Positions 46,620 to 61,200 of a DNA stretch of 64,000 nucleotides are shown here, piece by piece. The DNA is from Metopolophium dirhodum. Its lineage: Eukaryota; Arthropoda; Insecta; Hemiptera; Aphididae. The position numbers were made by a program, and so were the translations under genes. Position 1 is the stretch's first letter, and every line of letters begins with the position of its first letter. The stretch covers positions 4,464,001 through 4,528,000 of the forward strand of contig NC_083562.1 in the NCBI RefSeq assembly GCF_019925205.1. Reading direction: 5' to 3'. A model generated the notes under the pieces. That model was not told the DNA's origin. It did not search any database and saw nothing but the letters and a program-made list of their open reading frames with translations.

Positions 46620-49600
46620 GTTAAAATGCCTGCGGTGCCTATGCAATAGAGTAAATTAATTCCGAAACTTGTCACTTGATATTTATAATTATAAAACTAA
46701 AATATTATTTCTTGTATACTTAGTACCCCAACACGTGTTTGTCGTGAGTTGCAGTGAAGTGTCTTGTTAGTTTCGCTAAGAGCAACTGTATAGTAGGTAC
46801 ATTTGTTGCTGTGTCAGTGACTCAGTGTCATTACTATTTATAAACCAGTGTCGCTATAATATTTCAGTTGTTGAGCAGTGTCTGGAGAATGGACATTTAT
46901 AACATACATTGCATGTTAGAACTAATGACAACGGGCGCAGTCCCTTCCATGAACTCTATATAAATATAATAATAAGTAATCATTCAAAGAATACATTTTA
47001 CTTTCGAGGGGGTCTCTGTACTCTTTGTACGTCGCTGTATAGATATATACATTTTAGTATCGCGTAGTGTATGTTGTTTTTAAATAACAACAAGCAGCTA
47101 TTAATGTTCGAGAACCCTTTGAAATAGCAGCAGGAAGTGTCTACCGGAAATCTCTACTCGGTAATATTTCAAATACTTAGTGTACACTAATCTATATATA
47201 TATATATATATTGATTTCTTTTGTTGGTGATGTCTTTTTAACCTCGTATCCCTCTTCTTCGTATTATATAATAATTATTACGTCGACGCATAGTGTATAG
47301 TGTTATTTTTACTTTACATTTGAATTATGGAATTAAATGTTTAATTCTAACAACAAAATTACTTTAATATTCTCAGTTATTTGAACTTGCCAACTAAACA
47401 CATATTTTTCACTTTTTCACTTGCCGCGTGAGCCTAGGCGTGATGACTACTTCAATGTTGTGGACTGCAAAGGCGCCTGCAGAAATATAAGCTGGGTGGA
47501 TGGGTGGGGGGCAAAGTTAAAAATCTCTAATAATACAACACTTACAATTTTTTTTACAAGTGACTATACAATTCATATTAACTAAAAATAGCGGGGTGGG
47601 GGGGGGGGGGGGTGGCACTGTTCATCAACTATTGTATGCACTCTGCAGATGACTCCCGATTCTATTTTATTTCAACATTCGTATTTCAAATTAATATTTT
47701 CTCTGTAATTTAGCTTAGTAATTATTCACAAAATTCTAAATCAAATATGTAATGCTAAAGAATGGAAATTGCCACTTGGAATATTTATAATAAACCGACG
47801 GTAGCTATCTATAAGTATATAGTATAATATTACTGTTTTATCATTATTTCATAAATTTTCAAGCACAGGAACAATGAATAGAAACATAATTAGTAGTCAA
47901 TTAACTTTGTTTTTGAGTATCCACTTGCATATCGCATATAGTCTGCATATAGTCGTATATAGAAGTAATTATAAATTCAAATAATTGTGTCTCTTTTCTA
48001 GGATAAGGGGTGGTAGTTGTTGGTACGGTATGATACAAATGGTTAACCTTATGGATCGATTGCGTGTAAATTGTCTATTTGAATCGCTTGTGGCCTTGCT
48101 CTACATATACCATAATATTCTCGTATTTGCACCTGATAATATAATTATTTTTGGTTTTCATTTGATGTAGGTAATGTCCTACACGTCCACTTCCGTATAC
48201 ATTTATATTTTATATTATTATTCACTAGACGGACTTAGAAAATGTTTCAAACATGAAACAGTAACTTATTTATTAACGTTTGTGTGTTGTGTCCATTAGA
48301 CCTATGTCCTATACATTATATAATGTACACTATATAGTGTAAATATTTCTTTGATACCATTTTTTTTAGTTTTAACTATCAACATATTCTACACTAATAA
48401 CGAATATAAAATTTAAAACAATAATTTGGTATTTTGCAATTTATTTTTGTAAATAATTTATTATCAATGGTATTGATTCCAACAAAATAAAGGATCGATA
48501 CATAATACATACACACGTATCAAGATAATCTTAAATAATTTTACTCTTACTGGTACTAGCTGTACCTTCCTACTGTTTTCAAATTTCTATTATAGTTATA
48601 CCTAATAGATAATTAATCATTTTAGTCTTAATTATCTATATAGTTACAAGGTCACTCTAAATAATTGTTAAAATATACTTTGGTATAATTTATTTTTTTA
48701 GAACTCAGACATGGTAAAAAAATCATGTCATAAGTACTTCATGATATAATTCTAAAATTAACAATTTTATATTATATCGTATGATTAGTTCTATTCGAAA
48801 AGCTATTGCTATAGTACTCGTTATATACGTATACATACAAATCAACTATAAATATATATATAAATGAAGAAATAAAACCATCAAAATAGTTACATAATAT
48901 TATAATAACTAATAAGAACAATTTATATACTTTTAAGTTTTAATACATGATACAATTTATTTATTTATTTGCCTAATAAAAAAACATTCTTATTCAAATA
49001 AAATAACTTAAATAGACAGACACGCCAAGATGACTGTTCAATTTCAGTACGTTTAAATATGAAATGACAAGGACTTATCATCAAGCACGCAAAAGCAATA
49101 ACTGCAGATATCAAAAATTAATAATAAGATTATCAGAATGGCAGAGAATTAATTTAATTCCATATGGCGCACTAAAATATTTTATGTTATGTTTTTAGTA
49201 GGTACATATTTATTTTCTTAATTTTAAAATATTTTAAAAACAATTTGAACATATTATAGTTTCATAGAATAATCATATAATACATATTATTTTAAGTTTA
49301 TAATTTGTATTTAAAAACTCAAATTTCAGGTCGTTCAAGTCTATCAAGTTTTTACCGATCGTTATGGAGTCGATAAGCTCTTCTCCAAGCTCCCCACCCT
49401 TTTTGGCCTTACGCTTATCATTCTTTAACGTTTGATTATAACTCTTTCGTTTCACTGAAAATCTAAACAATTATGAAATTATTATAAAATATACAGTAAA
49501 TAAATTAAGTTCATTCAACTTTGTTTATAGGAGGTCATATAATGACGGTAAAAGTGTTTTGTTTTTTAGTTTTAAACATACATATTATCTAGTGTAAATA

Positions 49601-49650
49601 AGTGAAAAAACAATAATGATAATTATGAGGACAATGAATGTTAATATTTG
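46620..49650. other. AT-rich intergenic DNA with a G-run
   Basis: No supported gene. A 15-base G homopolymer sits at 47598-47612 within GGGGTGGGG..., after another G-rich stretch near 47496-47512. An (AT)n run lies near 47195-47210. Confidence 0.45.
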
Positions 49651-50560
49651 AAAAAAAGTTCATACTGAATTTAATCAATGGAAGTATCTTTGAGATTCTG
49701 AGCGGAATAAGAATGATTGGTTCTACTGCAATGACATTGATTTATTGATTTTTTTTTTTAGAGAATTAGATGAACTTTTCTCAATAGTTGAGAAAATCTA
49801 ACAATAAAATATAAACAGACAAATATTGTTTTCTGTTATGGCCATAGTATTTTTTATTGAATTAAAATTTAACATGACGATTACAGACTTACTCAATAAC
49901 AGCAGAACGAGTTACATGATATTTCGTTTCTCAACTTGACATTTTCATGAATATTAAAAATCGGAAAAAAACTAAAAAATAATAATTTAAAAATGGAATA
50001 TTTATGGAATACTAATTTTTTAAACAACATTTTGTTATTTTATTGTAATTCAAAAATGAATAACCATATAGACATTTTTACATATTGAAAATTGTACCAA
50101 ATATATTTTATAGTAACATTTTTAAGTCATAAAGCTAAATGCTATAAGTTCTTCATATTATGTATTGTTTATAAAGTTGTATTAAAAATAAATGGTCACA
50201 ATTTTTAAAGCCACAAAGCGTTTGACGTAAAATTTTTAATAATATTCATCAAAATCGTGAAAATATATAAATCATTTTGAATTATTTTTATATTTATAAT
50301 ATTTTTAATTTCATAAAATAAGGCTTGGAAATTGATTAAAAGATTCCGCAAAGGTATTTTCTTCATAGAATTTGAAAAAATAGTTTAGCGTAAATGCCAT
50401 CTACTTACCTACATTTTTCATAAGCGTTTAAAATTTAAATTGTTATGACATTGTATTTTCAAACGTATTATAACGATTTTTGTTATTCGTTATAATTTCT
50501 GTCCTATTGTCTATTCATAATTAAGAATATTTTATATGACTATAAAATGTGTTTCAATAA
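49650..50560 (+). repeat. Diverged member of the MULE-type repeat family
   Basis: It starts with GAGATTCTGAGCGGAATAAG (arm-like) and continues with AATCGTGAAAATATATAAATC, TTTCATAAGCGTTTAAAATTT and TTATAACGATTTTTGTTATT, in the order seen at 2400-2650. Decayed, with no ORF. Confidence 0.4.
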
Positions 50561-53500
50561 GCCATTTCAAAACTGCTATTGTAGTTTGAGAAGAAAATGT
50601 TGTCGGTTATTTATGCTAATTAATTTGTTAAACATAAAACACGGATAAGTGTTTTACAAAATATGCTATTCCAAGATGACTCCAAAACTACATCTAGACA
50701 CTTCAACACCTGCCGGAGTTTTTATATCCAAAAGAAAGATCATCTAAATAAAACAGATGTTCAGTTTTGTTCAACATTTAATCGCTGTGATTATAATATT
50801 CCGGGTTTGATAATAAATGCATGTATATTATTTTTCTTTCCAGTTGTAATTCAGTAGTACCAAATGGGAACGATGCCAAAATGTGTTCAGTCAAAATACA
50901 AAAATTTCCAATGTAATAAACTAATAACAACCCGTTTTAATAGTAAAGCAATAAACTATGATAAACATAAATACTTGTTGAAACTAATTGTTGTATGTTT
51001 AGGGTCTTCTAAATGTTTTTACATAAAAAGACACTAACGTTTATGACATGAATTTACATCGTAAATTATTATTTATTATACTTTATACAACATAGGTACT
51101 GCATGTATGTCCATAGAGAATAAAAATCAATGTTGGGTTTAGATACACCTGTATTTTATTCCATCTTGATAAGATTAATAAAAAATTAAAACTATTAAAA
51201 TGGAAAATAAATTATATAATAATATGATTCGCAACAAAAAAAAGTGATTTTTATTACACTTCCGACAATGTACATATTATTTAAATGTAAAATGAGTTTA
51301 TAAGTGATGAATGATGTTTGTGATATTCTGAAAATGTATTCAATAAATATAAGTTCAATGTTTAAACGTTTGAAATAGACCAATAAGTATAGATAATAAT
51401 ATAATATAACATGAAGTTATCGTGACTAGACTTAGAATTGGCCACACAACAACTGAATGACAAAATATGACGCCCATAACCAGACAACATTTTTTTGTTT
51501 AACAATATTATTATAACATTATAACCACGAATAATATGAATATGACGCTATTATAATACTGTTATAGTATTATCGTTACGAAATTCTGTCTGGGTATAAT
51601 AACCTAACTTAACCTGCGGAGCTCATAACAATATCAACATCAAACATATCTTAACTGAATTCCGCACAAATATCAGGTAAAGAAAAAATTCTAAGCTCCC
51701 GGAAACACTGGCCGAACCATTCAATCAGTACTCCATCTCCACTATACCATCAAATCCATCATTTTCGCCAATATATTCAACCATATTATGTATATTATAA
51801 TATAATGTAAATTTTGATCCTGATGGACACTGTTTCCAAAGGTTATATGTTAGATAAAAAAAAATAAATATATTTAACTAAAATAATAGCCTATATAGGT
51901 ACAATTTATTTAATAAACATTAGGTATAATAAAATAATGTTCATAGTAAATTCATATTTTTAAAATTTCAGCGTAAAATATTATATGAAGACGTAGGTAA
52001 ATAAGATAGTTTAAAATGTGCAAATCCCATCCAGAAGTAATGTAGCTAAAAATGTAGACGGTAAATCAAGATATTATTTGTGCCAAGTTGTTAAGTATAG
52101 CCATGATGTCTATGATATTGAAATAAACGCGCGTATAAACGTTTGAAATAATTTAAAATGTATTTTGTTTCATAAAAATGTTCTTATTACAGTTATTTTG
52201 TTGAAAAATGTAATCATTTTCGTAATACCTACTCGTAAAAAAACCGAATAACAGGCTTGACAAAACACAAAAACATATGTACTTCTAACTTTTGCAACAG
52301 TCAAAACACTCGTTTTTACCTAAAAAAAAATGTATTAAAATTCCGGTGTAAACAATGGACGACTGAGCAGTTTTTTACTTGGTTAGCAAGGGAACTTTGA
52401 AATATCGTGAACATTATAGTAAAATTCCCTCGCTCAATCTATTTAAAACGTATCAGTGTGGCCGTACTTGTTTGTACTTTTGTTTGCATTTTTTGAAAAT
52501 AAACTTTCTTTAGAAAAATATTTTTTATTACAGTTTATAAATAATAAATGTATTAACGCATTGTTAATGTATTTTTAACTTCGTAATAAATCTTTTCAAA
52601 AATCTCCCTTTTGGATAAATAATGAAAACAGTATTTTTAATATTACATTTTATACTAAAGAGTATTGTGCTTGAAAAAAAAAAAAAACAATTACCTACCA
52701 ACCTACATTTTTTCTCAACTACAGGTGTTATTTAATTTGTTGGTATACATTGCTATTGTAGCATATATTATAGTAAACGTGCAAGCCTATATCGTGACTA
52801 AGACTCGTTTATTCTTTCGATTGTAACTTTGAACAAAAATTCAAAGCTTATGAATACTAAAACATGTCCAATGAACATTAAACATGTTATGAATTTGGAA
52901 ATGTTGTAAGTTATATTGCATAAGTTGCTCGAATATAATACCATATGACCTGATTTCATTGTTATACAAAACTTCAACATTCAATGATATAAAATTTGAG
53001 TTCTTATATTTTACTATGGTATATAAATAACAACTTTAAATTGTATACATAACATTTTGTTTATTAATTTAATGTTACTAAATACTATTGTTATTATAAC
53101 TAACAGAGTAGTTTTAAATTATAGTAAATATAATTTATCAAATCCATTAAATATCCATACAAAAAGTCAAGAACTTACACTAAAATTAAATTTTTTTACT
53201 ATAGGTGCCTACTGCAAATATATATTTCCGAATTACCTATTTATATCATACAGGTATTCCTTAACCCCGTTACACCTATTTTATATTTTTCAAATGATTT
53301 AATTATTTTACATTGATGCATGATGTGAAACAATAAACATTCATAGATTAATGTTTATAATACAAGCATAAAATATTATGGTAGGTACAATTCGTAAATA
53401 AAAATGAATGTCACAATAATTAATCAGATTTAATATATATAATAATAGCTAACATCTATAATGAATAATAATCAAGTTAATGTTTTTTCTATAGTCTATG

Positions 53501-53999
53501 TTCTTGACTTATTGTATGGATATTTTAATATTTGATACATTTTGATAAAATATATTTACTTTAATTTAAAACTACTCTGTTAGTTATAATATTAATAGTA
53601 TTAACTATTAAGGCATATTAAAAAAAATAAATGAATATAATATATATTATATATAAGTAATAAACAAACTATTATCTATCCACTCGTTTGAGATTGTTAT
53701 TTGTACAATATATTGTATACGTAGCTTTAACAATTATTGTAAGAGTTTTTCACTTTGAATTAGTTTAGCATACTAATACATGCAATGTACTTATATGTTT
53801 CAATGTTTAAAAGACATTTATTTTTCAGTCAAAACATTATGAAACAAAATATGTCTTATATAAAACGAAAGACTAACGGTATATGTGTGTGACGTTTGGA
53901 TTACTGTTAAATTATGAATAAAATCGGTTCGAAACGAAAATAGTTTATATTACATACCCGTAAAATATGTAATAATATATATATATATTTCTAAAGCAA
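50561..53999. other. AT-rich intergenic DNA
   Basis: No supported gene or RNA. Small ORFs here have composition no different from background. Confidence 0.45.
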
Positions 54000-55378
54000 C
54001 AGCTTATGACTTATACGAGCAATAAAACTCGACAGCTATAGATAACAATATCGCATAACACGGAAACTTTAATTTGTCAGGACGGCGTGCGCAGGGGAGT
54101 GCGCGCGACGGAGGAGTGAAATAACGGAGCAAGCACAATATTGGTAAGACATAGATCCTAAAAATCTCTCCACCAACCTCACGACAACGATAGCGACGAA
54201 TGCCGATCGAAAGCGCATCGCTCAACTGCAGTGCCGAACAGGGTATGGAAAATCGAAGGGTCGCGGGAATAACGTAAACCGTCCATCGTCGTAATAACAT
54301 GATAATATATCATCATACAGATATACAATAATATGACTTTGTATATGATAAAATAATATAATATATTCTATATAGGTTTCACGCGCTCTGTATACGTCAA
54401 GTGTGCTTGTGTGAGCATATATACATATATATGGGTTTATACAATATATTATAATGGTGAAATAATAATATTATTACGGCGGCGGTGGTGTGATTAGAGA
54501 GGGATGTGCTTGGCAAACACCACTTGACGGCGAGAAGTGGTGCATACTTTTCGAAAACGCCACGCGGACACGACGATACGTATATACTCGCGAGTGGTAC
54601 ATAATATACGATATATATAATATATGTACGACGTATTGATAGAGGGCCAATAAAAATTATCCCGGGAAAAAAATAAAATTAGGCAGACCACGCCCCCTCT
54701 ATATAGTGTACGATGTATATGAACACGTGAGAAAGATATATGCATATATATATAGAGAGAGAGAGAGAAAGAGAGGGAGATAGTATATAGAGAGAGAAGT
54801 ATAGAGAATCATCTTCGTCCACCACCGAAGCCATTGGAGTGTTTTTGATTGGAATAATATATATATATATAATATACACACACATTATACACATAGGCGC
54901 ACGTATATGTGTGTGTGTGTGTGTGCGGAGTGCGCGAGCGGTGCATCGGTAGGGGTGAGCGTTATGAGCCTCTCGCTACACTCCGCTCTGTCTGCCACAC
55001 ACACGCGACATACATACCGCGCGGGTAACTTGCCGCTTGCGTGTCGATGACACGGGGATGGTGTCGTGTATAATGGGTAGGTAGCTGGTGTGTGTGTGTG
55101 TGTATAATATATATGGGCTACGAGAGGCGGTGAGAGGGTGGGGGTGGTCCGGGGACGACTATATAATAGTGTATGGGTTCTGAACGCGCGCGGACGGGTG
55201 GGTAGAGCGTTACGGTGGCGCGAGGGTTGGTGGGGGGAGGGGAAAGCGCTATATACGCTGTGCGTGTATATAATATAATACATATATAATATGTATATGT
55301 GAAACGCCTCTCATTCGCGGCACGTAACGAGGCCAAAAAGCGTCGGCGAACCGGGCAGAGCTCTATATGGAGTCGCTA

Positions 55379-55442
<64 letters not shown>

Positions 55443-56560
55443 TCGTGCGGCGGTGGAGCTTTTGGACCGCGTCCCCGGGACTGGGGCAGTATCGATCTCG
55501 TTTCGCCGTCGTCCCCGTTTTTACGAACCCTTCTCGACCCGTGCCGCGCCCCATTCGCCGCTACCCCTCCCGCGGTGGACGTGGCGAAGACCGCGGCGGT
55601 GAAGCTTTACCACGCGCGCGCGTATTTCTCTCCCTCAGGTCTCCCTCACCATCTGCTCCCGTCCACCCCTCGTCAAACCCTCTCGCACTAACATCCGCTT
55701 TCCGAGCCCTCCCCTCCCCCCGCCGTCGTCGCACTACGCGTATACTCTCTATATGAGAGAGCGGCGGCGGTGGTCTTTGCTTCGCATATATATATGTATA
55801 TACTTGTACACTACAACATGCCGAATGGATGCTCGCCCGAGGAGAGTTTTAAGAACAAGGCAGCGGTGCGTGTAGAGCGGAGAGGCGCGGAGAGGCGGAA
55901 GCTGCTGCTGCTGCTCTGTGTCTGCCACTGCCGCCGTCACCTCTATTATATTATACAGTAAAATATATATTATACACAACAATCCGGCCGTTACGAGGCA
56001 TAGACAGCGGCGGCGGTGGTTTGCAAATAGGCCAAGTGAAAAGAAACGTCGCACAGCCCGGGCGTCCTTCCCTTCTTATCATCCCTCCCCGCCCGCCCGA
56101 CATCGGCCCATCGCTACCACCCTCCTCCCACCAAAAAATAATCCAAAACGTTTATGTGGCCTCACCCCGCCGCCGTCGAACCAACAGTAGTATAATATGC
56201 TTGTACACCCCCGTATAATATACAAGGCATAACAAGTGTAGTATACAACTCCGGGTCGCGATTCAAGCACGTTTATTCGGACACCTAAACGGCTAAAATT
56301 ATAATATTATTCTATTATATAATATGCATCGTAATTTGACAGCGATATGTTTACATTTTATCGTTTCGAAATGTCAAGTTGCACAATGTTCGCTAATATT
56401 TGGCCGTCGATACATATTTTGTTGTGTAGTGTAATGCGGGTTCGCATATTTACGAATATTGCGACTGACTTGATGAACAGTATAGAAGGGGCCTCACGAC
56501 CCCCGAGTCCCGACCAATATTGTGAAAAATCGCGCTCGCAAATATGAAATTAATAATATT
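54000..56560. promoter_or_regulatory. GC-rich island, possible promoter or first exon of an unidentified gene
   Basis: An abrupt shift from AT-rich to GC- and CpG-rich sequence, comparable only to the calmodulin 5' region in this window. It holds (GA)n at about 54752-54782, (GT)n at 54909-54925, 55089-55103 and 55386-55439, CCG/CGG triplets, and TATA-like words, including CACGCCCCCTCTATATAGTG (about 54687-54706), a GC box next to TATATA. Numerous ORFs on both strands overlap one another and show no family features, so I list none as a gene. Confidence 0.4.
55386..55439. repeat. (GT)n dinucleotide microsatellite
   Basis: A pure GT run of about 27 units inside the GC-rich island; likely polymorphic. 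It explains the Cys-Val and Thr-His repeat ORFs. Confidence 0.95.
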
Positions 56561-57859
56561 TCGATAAAAAAAAATTGTAAACTCATTTATTGGTACCTAT
56601 ATTATACATAACAATTATGTTTGTAAACCTTCAAAAGTAGAATTACACATTATACTTTATTAGCATCTTACATACATGTATATTATATGCATATAATATA
56701 TAGCCCGATTAAGGTATATGATTGTCTGTATATCTGATAAATCTCTTGCTGATTATCTGATATTATCTTATTACGATTAATTCGGCGTGTGATTAATATC
56801 ATTTTTGATTTGCACCGAGCGTGGGTGTGATTATACGTTTATTAAAGAGTTACAAAATATCGGCAGAAAATCACATTACACACGTGGTATACAACGATTC
56901 AAACCGTATTGTATTTTTAACCAGTTTTACCATTGATTTTAGTGGACGAAATATACCGACGTAGAATATAAAACTTTTTTCAAATATAAAAAAATTAACC
57001 CGAGACGCATAAAGAAATGAGAAATGTCTCAGATTTTAATATTTTATTTTTCAAAATATATATCTATATAATATAACGTCTGTAAAAAAAAATAGTAATT
57101 AATATTTACGGAAGTATACATGTATACAGGCTAAACGTGGTTAGAATATATATATATCATATTATATGATTTATTTTTGAAGTGTACGCCATAATTCTCG
57201 AAAGAAATTAAGTAGGGTGGTGAAATATTTCTATGGAAAAAAAATTGGAGGGATGAAATCCCATCATATTACTCTCCTACTTCACTTGGTTTTAACTTTT
57301 AACTTTTAATGTTTGTGAAGAGTATATATAGGTATATATACACATATTTTTCTTTTTTCAGCTTTGTATAAAACAATTTGTCTCTGCAAGAGTCGCATAA
57401 GAAATTAACTAGAATTATTTATAAAAAACAAAATAGCATAATATGTATTGTAGTTAAATCGACTATTCCATTAGTTTTTAATTAAAACAATAATACCAAA
57501 CTTCAAGTATACATGTTCTACGTCAAAACGGGATATTATTGAAAATTGCAATGTATATTTCTAAGTTAAATTGGTTTTATTAAATAAAATAATATGCCAA
57601 TCATAAAAATAATTTTACACGCATCATCACAAAATTATAGTTTTATTTAGAAAATTAAAAGATTCTTCAAAACTGATAATAATGATTGAATATATTATTA
57701 TATACAATAGGTATTATAAAAATTAGGCAATAAAATGATATATTATCTTAAATTTTTCTTATATCACTTAAATTTATTTTTGCATTAAATCTAATTTTAG
57801 ATTTTGAGTGAAGTTATGAATGTATATTGATTATACAATGAGTGTTTTAAAAAGAAAAA

Positions 57860-58260
57860 TGTTTGGTTTTATCGTCACATTTTGGATATCTAACCTTCAA
57901 CTTTGAGAGGGGATTCTAGTAGAAAATTGGATCTAGTTATTACTTTGTGGTTGATAAAAGTAAAAAAATTCTCAGTTTTTTTCAAAATTATCGGGTAAAA
58001 CAAAAAATATTTATGCAAAACCAGTTTTTAACCACTCCACATCACACGGTTTGTAAGCTTTAAATGACTATGTAGGTAAAGGTGCCTAATACACTCCAAT
58101 AATATCAATGCTTGAAAATTCCAAATAAATATATTTTGTGTTGTGAATTTCATTTAAATATCCATTCTATAATATTTCACAATTCAAAGATTAAAAGTTA
58201 AAATTAAGTTTTAAATAAAAATACCTAAAAAAAACGTATGTACGGAATTAGTGTGTTTAA
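57860..58260 (+). repeat. Fragment of the MULE-type repeat tail
   Basis: CTAACCTTCAACTTTGAGAG, GAAAATTGGATCTAGTTATT, ACTTTGTGGTTGATAAAAGT and TTCAAAATTATCGGGTAAAA follow the order of 1925-2030. Short and decayed. Confidence 0.45.
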
Positions 58261-61200
58261 AAAAAAATAAAAATGTATAAAGACAATATTACTGATTTGT
58301 TCTAATACAATTCACGGTGTATTGCACATTAAATATATAAATATAACCACAAATCGTCTTTCACTTATCGCATAATATATCGTACAAAAGTATAAAAACC
58401 AAATGTTGTACAAACGAGTTTCCAATAACCAATATATGCGTGGCGATTGACGGCTCTTTAACCTTTAAACAATTATTATCAATATATCTACCTTTAACGA
58501 CTGTTTGGACAAGCGTCGAGATGAAAATTGGGTTTTCTGTTTTAGTCCGACACACATATTGAATCTTAGTTAAGCAAACATTGACTTGCGAGCTATTCTA
58601 GCGGCGTGTTCTTATCCATACAAAACATACCATAAAGTTCGGTTTAAGCCGTTTGGGGTTTGAGTTTAGCCCGATGTATCATATATACTATGTAGAAATA
58701 ACAATAACGTCTTATAAAACTATTTTCTTCGTTCCTCTCAGACAGGATAACTTTATAATGCCATAATATACAGTATATTATTTTGTATTTGTATATGTAC
58801 GACCATTTTTTCGTAGGAAAAACATAATTTAACAGTTAACAGTAATCTATAATACTATAGGTATAACGGGATAGTATTTAGATATAGTTAATAATATTAT
58901 AATTCATAGTAAAAACAATACCTATACAAAGTGTTAGATACCATAATAAAACGTAGACAGATAAACCATTTTACCGTAACAATATATTACCTATACTTTA
59001 TAAAGAAATGTGTACACGCATACAAATGAAATATTTTATAGGTACTTATTACGGTAGGTAGTGCATGTATTTTATGATTTTTTTTTTTTCAGACAATAGC
59101 GAATGATAATTGATAACCGGCTGTTGCTATATAACAACATATTAATATGAATATTAATTTTTTGCTGCTGCACAAACGCATTGTAAATTGGTAAGTACCT
59201 AAACATTTTCAAGTTATAAAGTTATGTAATAATATAAGTTTTTTATAGTTTTTAGATGGTTTTTTAATGGATGTTGAGGAATTTGAACTTTTGAGAGAAT
59301 AGATAACATCATATTTTTGGTAACTTGTTTTCAAACTGATTGTGAGCGGGTGTAATACTGGCAAATATTTTGCACCAAAGTTATAAATCTTCTCTCTGTT
59401 GGTATTTATAGTTTTTCTTAAAACTCTTTAATTTAAAACATTTAAAACGTATTAACTATATATATTTTTACATTATATAATTATAATACTTACGCATCCA
59501 TTATCTATTTTATTAAAGACCACCATAAGATATGCGACCATATAATAAGCTATAGGTACATAATACATAATACATCACGTGTTATAATAAGACGTAATAA
59601 GTGATACAATTTAATTATAATTATTATAATTATTCTTATATCAAATTATATAATATAGTCCAGTAAAATTTTACTGTACAAAATATGTTTTTTAATTTTA
59701 AATAGGTTCAATGACATTAATTTTAAGGTTTAATTTCCACTATAGTAATGTTGGTTAGTAGATACTTACTCAGCAAGTACTGAAGTATCATCAGGTCTAT
59801 CCCCTCTCTCCCAAAACAAAACACGTCAATCTTTTTATTAACTTTTTCTAAGTGCCTATTATTTAATCCATTACGACAGATAGACGTGTTGATTATTATT
59901 TTACGGTTATTTGATTAAATACATCGTAGTCGACTCTTCAAAACATTACAGGATTCTGAAACCGTCATGGTTGAAAAAATAACTTTCAGAGATGTACTTA
60001 CTATTCGTGTAAGTAATGTGTATGCTATTTGTGTATATTATTTGAATAATATAATATGCTGTGTGTTGTCAGTTGTTTTTCTAAGGAAGGTACAAAGTCG
60101 TAGCCCACAGGGTTGTATATATAAATATATGCGTGTATCACGTCGTCGGACTATTTGAGGGTAAAACCACAACTTCAAAACCGTGTTAAATCTTATAAAA
60201 AGTCCCAACCTTTTTGCTTTTTTTCTCAAAGTCACACCGAACAAAGTTTTCAGTAACACCAAAGGAACCTATTGATCTTCTTTCGCAGCGAGACCTGGTC
60301 GTGTCGTTTCCCCACGATATTTTCCCGGAAATCAAAGGGGAGAGAGAACACGCTTAAATTTATAGCACAGATTGGTATACCCCAATAATAACGAGCTCGA
60401 TAAATTTTCATGGTTCATTTGAGAGTAACTGGTAACTGCATCAAACGGATAACTGTGTCAAATAATAACGAACGAGTATTACTTTTTGAAATCAGCCATT
60501 ATATGATTAGATCAATGTATTACCCGGTTTAGAGGTATATTGTATAATATAATATATAGTTACTGGCATTATATTTGTTCTTTAAAAGACCGTTTTGCGA
60601 GAGAAACAAAAAGTCCATTTCGAAATTGATTAACATTCGCAGTAGTATCATTATTATTACAGTTGTCAGAATAAATTAAAAATATTTTCAAACAGAAAGA
60701 AGAATCTGAAATGTTTCATAATTACGTTAAGACAATAAATTATAATATCTTATCGTTATACAACTTTGAACTTAATAATGAATTTATTGCTTATTGTATA
60801 GGTAGTATTTATTAATTAGTTACTAATTACTATACATAGTTTCCCGTTATATTGATAAATTATACAAGCTCCGTCAATACGATTAAATTAAACTATTTTG
60901 AGTTATAATAATAATTAACCTCGATAGCATATCCGCTGTAAGTCTATATATCTACAGCTGTGGCCTATATAGGTACGCTCAATAATATTATGAATAATAA
61001 TTTCGACTATAATTACAGGAGTACGTTAGTTTTTAAGAACTCTGTACGATTTCTATGTGAACGGTTTAGGTTTTCCGTTTACTGTACATTCGTAAAATAA
61101 ATTGTACGGTGGTAAAATAGTTCATTAACACCAAAACTTTATTTTATCAACACACGCACAACGCACTCATATCCATTATTCATAAACGTTAACTTTTCGA

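Noticed and set aside
54004..56547. Many overlapping ORFs in the 54-56.5 kb island, including Cys-Val repeats
   Set aside because: GT repeats and GC-rich DNA keep several frames open at once; none has family features.
60038..60262. 74-codon minus ORF (MVLLKTLFGVTLRKK...)
   Set aside because: No domain, no splice context, and an overlapping plus ORF of equal quality.
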